Below, piece after piece: positions 1-6,876 of a stretch of DNA of 64,000 nt (its first letter is position 1; every line of letters begins with the position of its first letter). The notes beneath the pieces are model-generated. The model saw only the letters and a program-made list of their open reading frames with translations. It searched no databases and was not told the DNA's origin. The stretch comes from Bacillota bacterium. Lineage in GTDB: Bacteria > Bacillota_I > Bacilli_A > Izemoplasmatales > Hujiaoplasmataceae. The position numbers and the translations under genes are program-made. The stretch lies in NCBI GenBank assembly GCA_018818595.1, contig JAHIRM010000050.1, positions 41,737 to 105,736 of the forward strand. Reading direction: 5' to 3'.

Positions 1-2
1 TA

Positions 3-155
3 GTAGCAAGTATTTTTGGAATGAATTTCGATCTTCCTTTCCAACAAAATGGATTTTGGGTCGCTATTATCATTTCAATTATTTTGGCTTCTGTTGGGGG
101 TTATTTTCTAGCGAGATATACTAGTAAAACAAAAAACAAACGAACAAAAAAATAG
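3..155 (+). CDS. CorA-type magnesium transporter, C-terminal fragment (partial)
   Basis: An open frame runs in from the left edge and ends at TAG 153-155, giving 50 residues. It starts with the signature GMN motif (VASIFGMNFD), followed by a short acidic/aromatic loop, one hydrophobic segment (about residues 22-40, VAIIISIILASVGGYFLA) and a strongly basic tail rich in K and R. GMN ahead of the last membrane helix and a basic C-terminus is the hallmark of CorA/MgtE-unrelated 2-TM Mg2+/Co2+ channels, where GMN forms the selectivity filter at the pore mouth. The cytosolic domain and first helix lie outside the window, so Mg2+ versus Zn2+ (ZntB-like) preference cannot be judged, though GMN favours Mg2+. 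A hairpin terminator follows directly. Confidence 0.75.
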   Translation, partial: VASIFGMNFDLPFQQNGFWVAIIISIILASVGGYFLARYTSKTKNKRTKK

Positions 156-171
156 AATTAATGAAATGAAT

Positions 172-202
172 CCCCCATTTAGAAATGAATGGGGTTTTCT
201 TT
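172..202 (+). terminator. Rho-independent terminator after corA fragment
   Basis: A 7-bp stem CCCCATT (173-179) pairs with AATGGGG (188-194) around an 8-base loop and is followed by TTTTCTTT. It separates the transporter from the next promoter. Confidence 0.8.
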
Positions 203-232
203 AAAGAATAAAAGAAGTTTAATAAAACGGTA

Positions 233-261
233 TTTGCAATTTATCTTGAAAGACATATAAT
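233..261 (+). promoter_or_regulatory. Promoter for fbp
   Basis: TTTGCA (233-238), 17-base spacer, TATAAT (256-261). It lies about 50 bases upstream of the fbp start and just after the preceding terminator, so fbp begins a new transcription unit. Confidence 0.65.
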
Positions 262-310
262 GAAGTAAGAAGTAGTATATATTATGAAATTAATATCCTG
301 GAGGTGCTTT

Positions 311-2275
311 ATGATTTATGAGAAAAAGTATTTAGAGTTATTAAGTAAAGATTTTCCTACCGTTCAAATGGTAAGTAGTGAATTAATTAACCTAAATGCC
401 ATTTTAAATTTACCAAAAGGGACAGAAATATTTATCACTGATATTCATGGAGAATATGATGCATTCAATCATTACTTAAAAAATGCATCAGGAATTATTA
501 AAGAAAAAATTGATTTAATTTTTCCTCATCTTTTAAAAGAAGAGAAAAATCAACTAGCTTTCTTTATTTATTATCCAACGGATATGCTAAATAAATATCA
601 AGAACTTTTGCCTGTTGAAACATTTCAAATTCTTGTAAAAAAAACACTATATTTGATGATAGATCTTTGTAAACACATTGCAACAAAGTATACAAAGAGC
701 AAAGTTCAAAAAACACTTCCTGAAGAATTTTCTTATATAATTCAAGAACTATTATATGAATCAAATAGCCATGAAGACAAAGAAAGATATTATGAAGCCA
801 TAATTGAAGCGATTTTTGAAACAAAAAGAGAAAACAAGTTTATCTTACAGATTAGTAGATTTATTCGAAATTTAGCCATTGATAGACTTCATATTGTTGG
901 AGACATCTTTGATCGAGGACCAAAACCGCATTTAGTAATGGAAAAATTGATGAAAAAGAACAATGTTGACATTCAATGGGGAAATCATGATATTAGTTTT
1001 TTAGGAGCAGCAAGTGGTTCCAAAGTTATGGTAGCGAACGTCATAAGAATTGCTGCAAGATATAATAATCTAGATTGTTTTGAAGATGGATATGGAATCA
1101 ATTTAATTCCACTAACGAGACTTGCCTATAAGTATTATCAAAACGATCCTTGTCTATTATTTATTCCTAAAGGAGAAAAAGCGACGTTCCAGCAAGAAGA
1201 AGATTTGAGCTTTGTTGCAAAAATTCATAAAGCAATCACAATTATTCAATTTAAATTAGAACAATCCGTTATCTTAAGAAATCCAATGTTTAAACTCGAA
1301 GATCGATTATTGCTTGATAAAATTAATCCGCTTGAAAAGACCATTACAATTGAAGGAGTAAAATATTCATTACGAGATGAACTTTTTCCAACAATCGATT
1401 TTACCAAAAACCCTTACCAATTAAATGCGGATGAAAAAGAAGTGATTGATCATTTAACTCAACTTTTTTTACATAACGAAATGCTTCAAAATCATGCAAG
1501 ATACATGTTTCAAAAAGGAAGTATGTACCTAAAATATAATAATAATCTATTATTTCATGCCGCAATTCCACTTACAAAAGACGGAGAATTTTTATCTCAA
1601 ATAATTGACTCAAAATCGTATTTCGGGAAAAGTTTGTTTGAAGCATATGAAAGGAAACTTCGACACGCTTACTTAAATCGATACGAAAAGCACAATCACG
1701 ATCACGACTATTTTATGATGCTTTGGCAAGGAAGTACCTCTCCTCTTTTTGGAAAAAACACCATGAAAACATTTGAAAGATATTTTATAAACGACAAACA
1801 AGCTCACTTTGAAATGCAAAACCCTTATTATCAATTGCGAATGGAAGAATCGACGTTAAAGAAAATATATAAAGAGTTCGACCTAGATTTTGAACGTTCC
1901 AAAATGATCAATGGACATGTGCCTATGGACATCACAAAAGGTGCTCAAGTGATTTTAGCTCATAATAAGATTTATAGCATCGACGGTGGAATGAGTAAAG
2001 AATATGCTCAAGAAACATCTATGGGAGGATATAGTTTGATTAGTGACTCTCATGCATATTTTTTGGTATCTCATGAACGGTTTGAATCTTACATGCAACT
2101 GATTGAAACAGAAAAAGATATTATTTCTGTGACAAGGAGCGAAGAATTAAATTCAAGAAGAACATATATCTATGACACGGATAAAGGTGAAGAATTAAAA
2201 GAAAAAATTAGAGATTTAACAAAATTACTCCATGCATATCGAGAAGGAACCATTAAAGAGAAAGCACTTCAGTAA
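311..2275 (+). CDS. fbp: Fructose-1,6-bisphosphatase, class III
   Basis: Hydrolyses fructose 1,6-bisphosphate to fructose 6-phosphate in gluconeogenesis; cytosolic. The 654-residue product has the metallophosphoesterase signature of the Bacillota-type (class III) enzyme: DIHGEYDAF near residues 44-52, GDIFDRGPKP near 197, GNHD near 223 and NGHVP near 533, all supplying metal ligands. Length fits the family (about 640-670). The start at 311 is chosen because GGAGGT (300-305) sits five bases upstream; an in-frame ATG at 284 has no ribosome site. Its own promoter precedes it, and a sugar kinase gene follows with a 27-base gap, suggesting a small sugar-phosphate unit. Identification is secure from the motifs and overall length. 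Confidence 0.95.
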   Translation: MIYEKKYLELLSKDFPTVQMVSSELINLNAILNLPKGTEIFITDIHGEYDAFNHYLKNASGIIKEKIDLIFPHLLKEEKNQLAFFIYYPTDMLNKYQELLPVETFQILVKKTLYLMIDLCKHIATKYTKSKVQKTLPEEFSYIIQELLYESNSHEDKERYYEAIIEAIFETKRENKFILQISRFIRNLAIDRLHIVGDIFDRGPKPHLVMEKLMKKNNVDIQWGNHDISFLGAASGSKVMVANVIRIAARYNNLDCFEDGYGINLIPLTRLAYKYYQNDPCLLFIPKGEKATFQQEEDLSFVAKIHKAITIIQFKLEQSVILRNPMFKLEDRLLLDKINPLEKTITIEGVKYSLRDELFPTIDFTKNPYQLNADEKEVIDHLTQLFLHNEMLQNHARYMFQKGSMYLKYNNNLLFHAAIPLTKDGEFLSQIIDSKSYFGKSLFEAYERKLRHAYLNRYEKHNHDHDYFMMLWQGSTSPLFGKNTMKTFERYFINDKQAHFEMQNPYYQLRMEESTLKKIYKEFDLDFERSKMINGHVPMDITKGAQVILAHNKIYSIDGGMSKEYAQETSMGGYSLISDSHAYFLVSHERFESYMQLIETEKDIISVTRSEELNSRRTYIYDTDKGEELKEKIRDLTKLLHAYREGTIKEKALQ

Positions 2276-2302
2276 CTACTTTAATCTTGGAGGTAAAAAA
2301 CA

Positions 2303-3046
2303 TTGAAATCGATTGTGATAGGTGGAGTATCTTACGACACCATTGTACAATTAAGTGAATTACCAAGCCCCATATCTCAAACTATTTTTTCAAGTCAAAC
2401 CTACGATATGATAGGCTCGACTGGTTCAGGGAAAGCCATAGCTTTAAAAAAGCTAGGGTTTGACGTGAAATTACAAGGTGTGATTGGGCAAGATGAATAC
2501 GGAAAAAAACTAAGAATTCGGTTTGAAAATGAACAAATTCCTTTTCTGTACGAAATTGATAAGTCAAAAACAGAAAGACATTTGAATTTAATGGATAACC
2601 AAGGAAAAAGAATTTCAATTTTTCTTTCAAACATTTCCTTTGAACAGGAATTTGATTATAATCAACTATCACCTTTCATTCAAGAAGCTGATTATGTCAT
2701 TTTAAATATCATAAATTATTGTAGAAATTACATTCCAATTATTAGAAAACTACATAAAGACATTTGGTGTGATTTACATGATTATGATGGTAAAAATCCT
2801 TATTACCAGGATTTCATTGATGCCGCAGACTATATCTTTTTTAGTTCAGACCTCGTTGAAGATTATAAACCCATAATGTCTTCATGGATTTTAAAAGGAA
2901 AGAAACTAGTCATTTGTACTCATGGGAATAAAGGGGCTTCTTGTTTAACTAATAATGATATATGGTATGAAGAACCAATTAATTCTTCGTTTCAACTTGT
3001 AGATTCAAATGGAGCAGGAGATAATTTTTTTGCAGGATTCTTATAG
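2303..3046 (+). CDS. PfkB-family (ribokinase-like) sugar kinase, cut short by in-frame TAG
   Basis: A PfkB/ribokinase-family ATP-dependent sugar or nucleoside kinase. The TTG start has GGAGGT eight bases upstream. Visible features are the N-terminal GG box (IGSTGSGKAIALKKLG near residues 36-51) and the C-terminal anion-hole motif NGAGDNFFAGF (near 237-247), whose Asp is the catalytic base. A TAG at 3044-3046 stops the frame right after GFL. The same frame continues for 47 further residues resembling the normal family C-terminus (see next entry), so the gene is interrupted rather than naturally short. The truncated product would lack the last helices that pack on the nucleotide site and is probably inactive. 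Substrate cannot be told from sequence. A base-calling error is an alternative explanation. Confidence 0.75.
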   Translation: MKSIVIGGVSYDTIVQLSELPSPISQTIFSSQTYDMIGSTGSGKAIALKKLGFDVKLQGVIGQDEYGKKLRIRFENEQIPFLYEIDKSKTERHLNLMDNQGKRISIFLSNISFEQEFDYNQLSPFIQEADYVILNIINYCRNYIPIIRKLHKDIWCDLHDYDGKNPYYQDFIDAADYIFFSSDLVEDYKPIMSSWILKGKKLVICTHGNKGASCLTNNDIWYEEPINSSFQLVDSNGAGDNFFAGFL

Positions 3047-3190
3047 GCACATTCAAAAAATTATTCCATCGATAAATGTTTAAAAATAGCTTCAATCGTT
3101 GCTGGATCTTGTATAGCATCCAAAGAAATCTCAAGTCCACTTTTAAGTGAAAAATGGGTAGAAGGTTTATTTGATGAGTATTTTAATTAG
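3047..3190 (+). pseudogene. C-terminal remnant of the PfkB-family kinase beyond an in-frame TAG
   Basis: In frame with the kinase at 2303, codons continue after TAG 3044-3046 to a second TAG at 3188-3190. The translated stretch (AHSKNYSIDKCLKIASIVAG and onward to KWVEGLFDEYFN) lines up with the C-terminus of PfkB proteins; the other PfkB kinase in this window has GFVLGLMLDLS at the place where this one has GFL-stop-AHSKNYS. One base change from a Leu (TTG) or Tyr (TAT/TAC) codon would produce the TAG. No start codon with a ribosome site allows separate translation. Confidence 0.65.
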
Positions 3191-3209
3191 ATGACAAAAT
3201 CTAATTAAA
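3182..3209. repeat. 11-bp inverted repeat over the end of the kinase gene
   Basis: TTTAATTAGAT (3182-3192) and ATCTAATTAAA (3199-3209) are perfect complements around a 6-base loop. The left arm contains the kinase's final TAG. There is no T-run after it on the plus strand, so it is a poor intrinsic terminator; it could equally be an operator ahead of the next gene. Confidence 0.4.
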
Positions 3210-3256
3210 AGTGTATGATATAAGTGAAAGATTCATATTCGAAAGAAGATGATATT

Positions 3257-4816
3257 TTGGATAGAACATTTAAAATTAGAATTCTATTTACAAGCGACTC
3301 ACATGGTTCATTGCTGGATTTAAACTACTCAAACAATCAATTAGTAGATTATGGAATGGTCAAAATTGCATCATTGATAAAGAAATATCGAACAAAATCA
3401 ACGGTATTAATTGATGGTGGAGATACCATACAAGGTAGTCCTTTGCTCTATTACCATCAATTACATAGAAACAACTTTAGCCACCCCGTTGCGACCATTT
3501 TTAATCAATTAAAATATGATTTCTTTGTTCCAGGAAATCATGATTTTAATTATGGGATTGATTATTTAAATCAATTTACAAGAGAGTTACATTCGACAAC
3601 TCTTTGTGCTAATATCTTAACAAAAGAACATAATCTATATTTTGATAAAGCTTATGAAATAAGGAATTATCCGCATGGAGTTAAGGTAGCTTTTATTGGA
3701 TTAACGACCCAATACATTCCTAATTGGGAACAACCATCTAATATAAAAGACTTGGAATTTGTAAATGTTATCGATAAATTAAAAGAAGTACTAGCAGAAA
3801 TTAAATCAACCTATTCAGTCCAAGGAATCGTTGTCATTTACCATGGAGGATTTGAAAAAGAGTTAGATACTCTAAAAGATTATGTAAGCGATACTGGTGA
3901 AAATTTAGGATCCAAAATTCTTGAAACTTTCCCTGAAATTAATGTACTACTTACGGGGCATCAACACCGGCTGATTTCTCAAAATGTAAAACAAACAACC
4001 GTTATTCAACCAGGGTCATATGGTAAATATTTAGGTTTAATTGATATTTCATTTTCCAAAAATAAAACTTGGTCATTAGACAAAATTGAGTCACAAATAT
4101 TAAGTAGTCAAGGAGTATTATCAGATAGAAACCTAGCTTTCACGATTAGCGATATAGAAGATGCTACTCAACTCTTTTTAGATCAAACAATCGGAACAGT
4201 TCCTAATAACGATTTAAAAATTGAGGATTTATTCCAAGCAAGACTTCATAAGCATAAAATTGTAACCTTCATCAATCAAGTTCAGCTTTTAGCAAGCAAA
4301 GCAGATATCAGTTGTACTTCTTTAGGAAATGCCATAACTGGATTTGATAAAGAAATAACAGTACGAAACGTTCTTAGCACTTATATTTATCCGAACACAT
4401 TGACTGTCATTCAAATTACAGGAGAAAAATTAAGGAAAGCTCTAGAAAAAAATGCAGAATATTTTGTGATTGAAAACAATGAAATAGTTGCAAACCCGAA
4501 ATATTCCTATCCAAAACTCGAACACTATAATTATGATATGTTTGATGGAATTGATTATGAATTTGATATATCAAAGGAATTTGGATTTCGAGTGATATCA
4601 ATGACTTTTAAGAAAAAAGACATTAAAGATGAAGATGTATTTACGTTAGTCATGAATAATTATCGTGCAACGGGTGGAGGCGAATTTGAAATGTATAAAG
4701 GACTTCCAATTCTGAAAGAAATGCAATTTGATATTGCAGAACTTTTAATTAATTATATTCGAGAACATAAAGAATTGGTTATCCCAGATATTCATAATAT
4801 CCATATCCATAAATAG
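3257..4816 (+). CDS. 5'-nucleotidase / 2',3'-cyclic phosphodiesterase family metallophosphoesterase
   Basis: A two-domain UshA/YfkN-type phosphoesterase: N-terminal calcineurin-like domain with TSDSHG (about residues 13-18), DGGDTIQGS (about 53), GNHDFNYG (about 93), HGG and TGHQHR (about 233) as metal ligands, then a 5'-nucleotidase C-terminal domain from about residue 300 that normally binds the nucleoside. About 519 residues. Unlike UshA there is no signal peptide, so a cytosolic role in nucleotide or cyclic-nucleotide hydrolysis is likely. The start is uncertain: GTG 3224 has no ribosome site and abuts a -10-like sequence (TGATATAAG, 3216-3224), whereas TTG 3257 has GAAAGAAG eight to nine bases upstream and gives the usual family N-terminus. 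It precedes the purine island and could feed nucleosides to it, but a terminator and promoter lie between. Confidence 0.85.
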   Translation: MDRTFKIRILFTSDSHGSLLDLNYSNNQLVDYGMVKIASLIKKYRTKSTVLIDGGDTIQGSPLLYYHQLHRNNFSHPVATIFNQLKYDFFVPGNHDFNYGIDYLNQFTRELHSTTLCANILTKEHNLYFDKAYEIRNYPHGVKVAFIGLTTQYIPNWEQPSNIKDLEFVNVIDKLKEVLAEIKSTYSVQGIVVIYHGGFEKELDTLKDYVSDTGENLGSKILETFPEINVLLTGHQHRLISQNVKQTTVIQPGSYGKYLGLIDISFSKNKTWSLDKIESQILSSQGVLSDRNLAFTISDIEDATQLFLDQTIGTVPNNDLKIEDLFQARLHKHKIVTFINQVQLLASKADISCTSLGNAITGFDKEITVRNVLSTYIYPNTLTVIQITGEKLRKALEKNAEYFVIENNEIVANPKYSYPKLEHYNYDMFDGIDYEFDISKEFGFRVISMTFKKKDIKDEDVFTLVMNNYRATGGGEFEMYKGLPILKEMQFDIAELLINYIREHKELVIPDIHNIHIHK

Positions 4817-4843
4817 AACACTTTCAAAATCAATTTATGAAAG

Positions 4844-4875
4844 AAAAACACTCATTATTTGAGTGTTTTATTTTA
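4844..4875 (+). terminator. Rho-independent terminator after the nucleotidase gene
   Basis: AAAACACTCA pairs with TGAGTGTTTT around a short TTATT loop, followed by ATTTTA. It closes region 1 and isolates the purine operon. Confidence 0.8.
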
Positions 4876-4926
4876 CCTATTTTCTCCCTTTTTTCTAAAA
4901 AAGTCGTAGTAAATGTAGCCAAAACA

Positions 4927-4935
4927 TGATATAAT
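4927..4935 (+). promoter_or_regulatory. Extended -10 promoter of the purine-degradation operon
   Basis: TGATATAAT (TG-N-TATAAT) at 4927-4935 with no good -35. It lies about 128 bases upstream of the mocA-like gene, leaving a leader of roughly 120 bases. The same nonamer occurs upstream of several other genes in the window. Confidence 0.6.
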
Positions 4936-5034
4936 AAACGTTACAATTTAATTCAAAACATGTTTTTTTGTAGATGATTGTGCTAAATTTGTTCTGATTA
5001 ATTCATGGTTTAACGTATTTTTTTTATCACGATG

Positions 5035-5049
5035 ATGAAAGCGCTTGAA
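5035..5049 (+). promoter_or_regulatory. cre-like sequence (possible CcpA site) in the leader of the purine operon
   Basis: ATGAAAGCGCTTGAA matches the catabolite-responsive-element consensus WTGNAANCGNWNNCW at all positions but the penultimate one. It lies downstream of the promoter and overlaps the edge of the ribosome site (AAGGAG), a position where CcpA acts as a roadblock in Bacillota. This is a candidate only; no regulator gene is in the window. Confidence 0.35.
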
Positions 5050-5062
5050 AAGGAGTGACAAT

Positions 5063-5626
5063 ATGACTCAAGGAATTATTTTAGCTGGAGGTTATTCTTC
5101 TAGACAACACCAAAACAAAATGAGTTTACTCTATCAAAACAAAGAATTGATTTTACATGTTATTGAAACAATGAACGATTTTGTGGATAAAATCATTGTC
5201 GTAACAGGACATTTCCATCAAGAAATTTACGATTTAATTTCAAACACTCCAAAAGTTGAAATTATTCAAAATTTCAACTACGATTTGGGAATGTTTAAAT
5301 CCATTCAATGTGCCGTAACAGAAACTAGTGAGGATTTTTTCTTAATCCCTGGAGATTATCCTTTCGTAAAAAAAAGCACGTATCAAGCACTGTTAAAAGA
5401 AAAAGGAGAATTTATTGTACCAAGCTTTAACAATAAGCTTGGACATCCTTTATTAATTTCAAAATTGATGCGTCAAGAAATTTTACAAGAAAATTGTTTA
5501 TCTAATTTAAAAATAATACGAAATAGACATCAAATAACCTATGTGAATGTTCAAGATGAAGGCATTTTAATCGATATTGATACCGTACAAGATTATGAAT
5601 TATTTATTCGAAATCGAAAGGACTGA
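5063..5626 (+). CDS. MocA-like NTP transferase (molybdenum cofactor nucleotidyltransferase family)
   Basis: A GT-A fold nucleotidyltransferase of the MobA/MocA type, 187 residues. It begins with GIILAGGYSSRQHQNKM (residues 4-20), the place of the family's LAAGxSxRMGxxK loop, and has a GDYPFV metal-binding motif near 97. In the family MocA adds CMP to molybdopterin for xanthine-dehydrogenase-type enzymes. The nucleotide loop is atypical: the usual MG is replaced by QHQ. As first gene of an operon with two molybdenum hydroxylases, a cofactor-maturation role is the best guess. ATG 5063 is chosen over TTG 5045 because AAGGAG (5050-5055) precedes it at seven bases. The next gene starts four bases after its stop. 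Confidence 0.75.
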   Translation: MTQGIILAGGYSSRQHQNKMSLLYQNKELILHVIETMNDFVDKIIVVTGHFHQEIYDLISNTPKVEIIQNFNYDLGMFKSIQCAVTETSEDFFLIPGDYPFVKKSTYQALLKEKGEFIVPSFNNKLGHPLLISKLMRQEILQENCLSNLKIIRNRHQITYVNVQDEGILIDIDTVQDYELFIRNRKD

Positions 5627-5630
5627 AATA

Positions 5631-6434
5631 ATGAAAGTTCAACAATATTATAATGCTTCCTCTTTAGAAGAAGCCTATCAAATGCTTTTGTTAAGCAATA
5701 AGAATATGATTATTGCTGGGGGAGCTTGGCTTAAATTATCCGTAAAATCAGTTGATACTTTGCTTGGACTTGAGCATCTTGGACTCGACGAAATCGTTGA
5801 AAACAAAGCTCAAATTGAAATTGGATCAATGGTTCCTTTAAGACAAATCGAAACAAACCCTGCATTAATTGAACTTGCAAGTGGAATCCTTCCATTCGCC
5901 ATTCATAATGTCATGGGAGTTCCCATTCGAAATGTGGCAACTCTTGGTGGTACTGTCATGGGGAAGTATGGGTTTTCTGATATATTGACCGCTTTACTCG
6001 TAATGAACGCTCGTTTAGTTTTTTATCATCTTGGAGAAGTCTCTTTAGAAGAGCACCTAAATTCATCAAGAAAAGATAAAGACATTCTTTTAAAAATCAT
6101 CATCCCAAAATCAAAGATGTCTGGTTTCTTTAAGAAAGTCGCCATTACAGCGTTGGATTTTGCGATAATCAATGTTGCATTATCATACTCCTCAGATAAA
6201 ATAATGATTTCTGTCGGAGCAAGACCCGCACTAGCAAGTCTTGCAAAAGAAGCCATGGCGTATTTTAATTCTCAATCTAATATAACTGATGACGTAATTG
6301 AAACGTGTGCAAATATTGTGATAAACGAATTGTCATTTGGTAGTAACAGCCGTTCTTCTGCAGAATACCGAAAAAATCTTGCAAAAGTCTATATAAGTCG
6401 AGGATTGAAAGAGGTGACGTCTTATGAAAATTAA
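5631..6434 (+). CDS. Molybdenum hydroxylase FAD-binding subunit (enzyme 1)
   Basis: The medium, FAD-carrying subunit of a xanthine-dehydrogenase-family enzyme (267 residues); it passes electrons from the Fe-S subunit to NAD+ or another acceptor. Residues about 25-35 (IIAGGAWLKL) correspond to the FAD pyrophosphate loop, though the usual AGGTDL is altered to AGGAWL. IRNVATLGGTVMGK (about 102-115) and SDILTALLVMNA match the second FAD-binding stretch of the family. The C-terminal CO-dehydrogenase-flavoprotein-like domain is present. ATG 5631 has AAAGGA upstream. Its end overlaps the Fe-S subunit gene by 11 bases, so the two are translationally coupled. Gene order FAD, Fe-S, Mo is that of many clostridial xanthine dehydrogenases. 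Confidence 0.88.
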   Translation: MKVQQYYNASSLEEAYQMLLLSNKNMIIAGGAWLKLSVKSVDTLLGLEHLGLDEIVENKAQIEIGSMVPLRQIETNPALIELASGILPFAIHNVMGVPIRNVATLGGTVMGKYGFSDILTALLVMNARLVFYHLGEVSLEEHLNSSRKDKDILLKIIIPKSKMSGFFKKVAITALDFAIINVALSYSSDKIMISVGARPALASLAKEAMAYFNSQSNITDDVIETCANIVINELSFGSNSRSSAEYRKNLAKVYISRGLKEVTSYEN

Positions 6435-6876
6435 TCTTGTCATTAATAACATCAAAAAAGAATTTAATGTAGATCCAAGTGAATATTTACTAGATACGTT
6501 ACGAAACAATCATTATTTAAGTGTGAAAAGAGGATGTGATTCCACAAGTTGTGGAGTTTGCACGGTCTTACTCGATGGAAAACCTGTCCCATCTTGTTCC
6601 ATTTTAAGCGTAAGAGCCACGGGACATGAAATTACAACGGTTGAAGGTATCCAAAAAGAAGCTGAAAAATTAAGCGGATATTTTGGGCTTGAAGGTGCCG
6701 ATCAATGTGGATATTGTAATCCTTCTATGGCGCTCGCTGTTTATGCCTTAAAAAACGAATTAGAGAACCCAACCGATGATCAAATAAGAGAATATTTAGT
6801 TGGAAATCTTTGTAGATGTACAGGCTACGTCTCTCAACATAAAGCCATAAAAAAGTATTTAGGTGATAAAGCATGA
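6424..6876 (+). CDS. Molybdenum hydroxylase [2Fe-2S] subunit (enzyme 1)
   Basis: Small electron-transfer subunit of a xanthine-dehydrogenase-type enzyme, 150 residues, the usual length. The N-terminal plant-ferredoxin-type domain carries CDSTSCGVCTVLLDGK with Cys at about 39, 44, 47 and 59; the C-terminal helical domain carries CGYC (about 95-98) and CRC (about 130-132), so all eight cluster ligands are present. Overlaps the FAD subunit gene upstream by 11 bases and the Mo subunit gene downstream by ATGA, indicating a tightly coupled three-subunit complex. Confidence 0.93.
   Translation: MKINLVINNIKKEFNVDPSEYLLDTLRNNHYLSVKRGCDSTSCGVCTVLLDGKPVPSCSILSVRATGHEITTVEGIQKEAEKLSGYFGLEGADQCGYCNPSMALAVYALKNELENPTDDQIREYLVGNLCRCTGYVSQHKAIKKYLGDKA

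Noticed and set aside
564..824. Many minus-strand and alternate-frame ORFs inside longer genes (for example here, opposite fbp)
   Set aside because: They overlap well-supported genes, lack ribosome sites and show no recognisable protein features.
3044..3046. TAG read as an amino acid (codon reassignment)
   Set aside because: TAG is the ordinary stop of other genes in the window, such as those ending at 4816 and 155, so a single mutation or error is more likely.
4942..5062. Purine, xanthine or molybdenum-cofactor riboswitch in the leader
   Set aside because: None of the conserved core segments of these riboswitches is visible; only an unassigned leader is reported.
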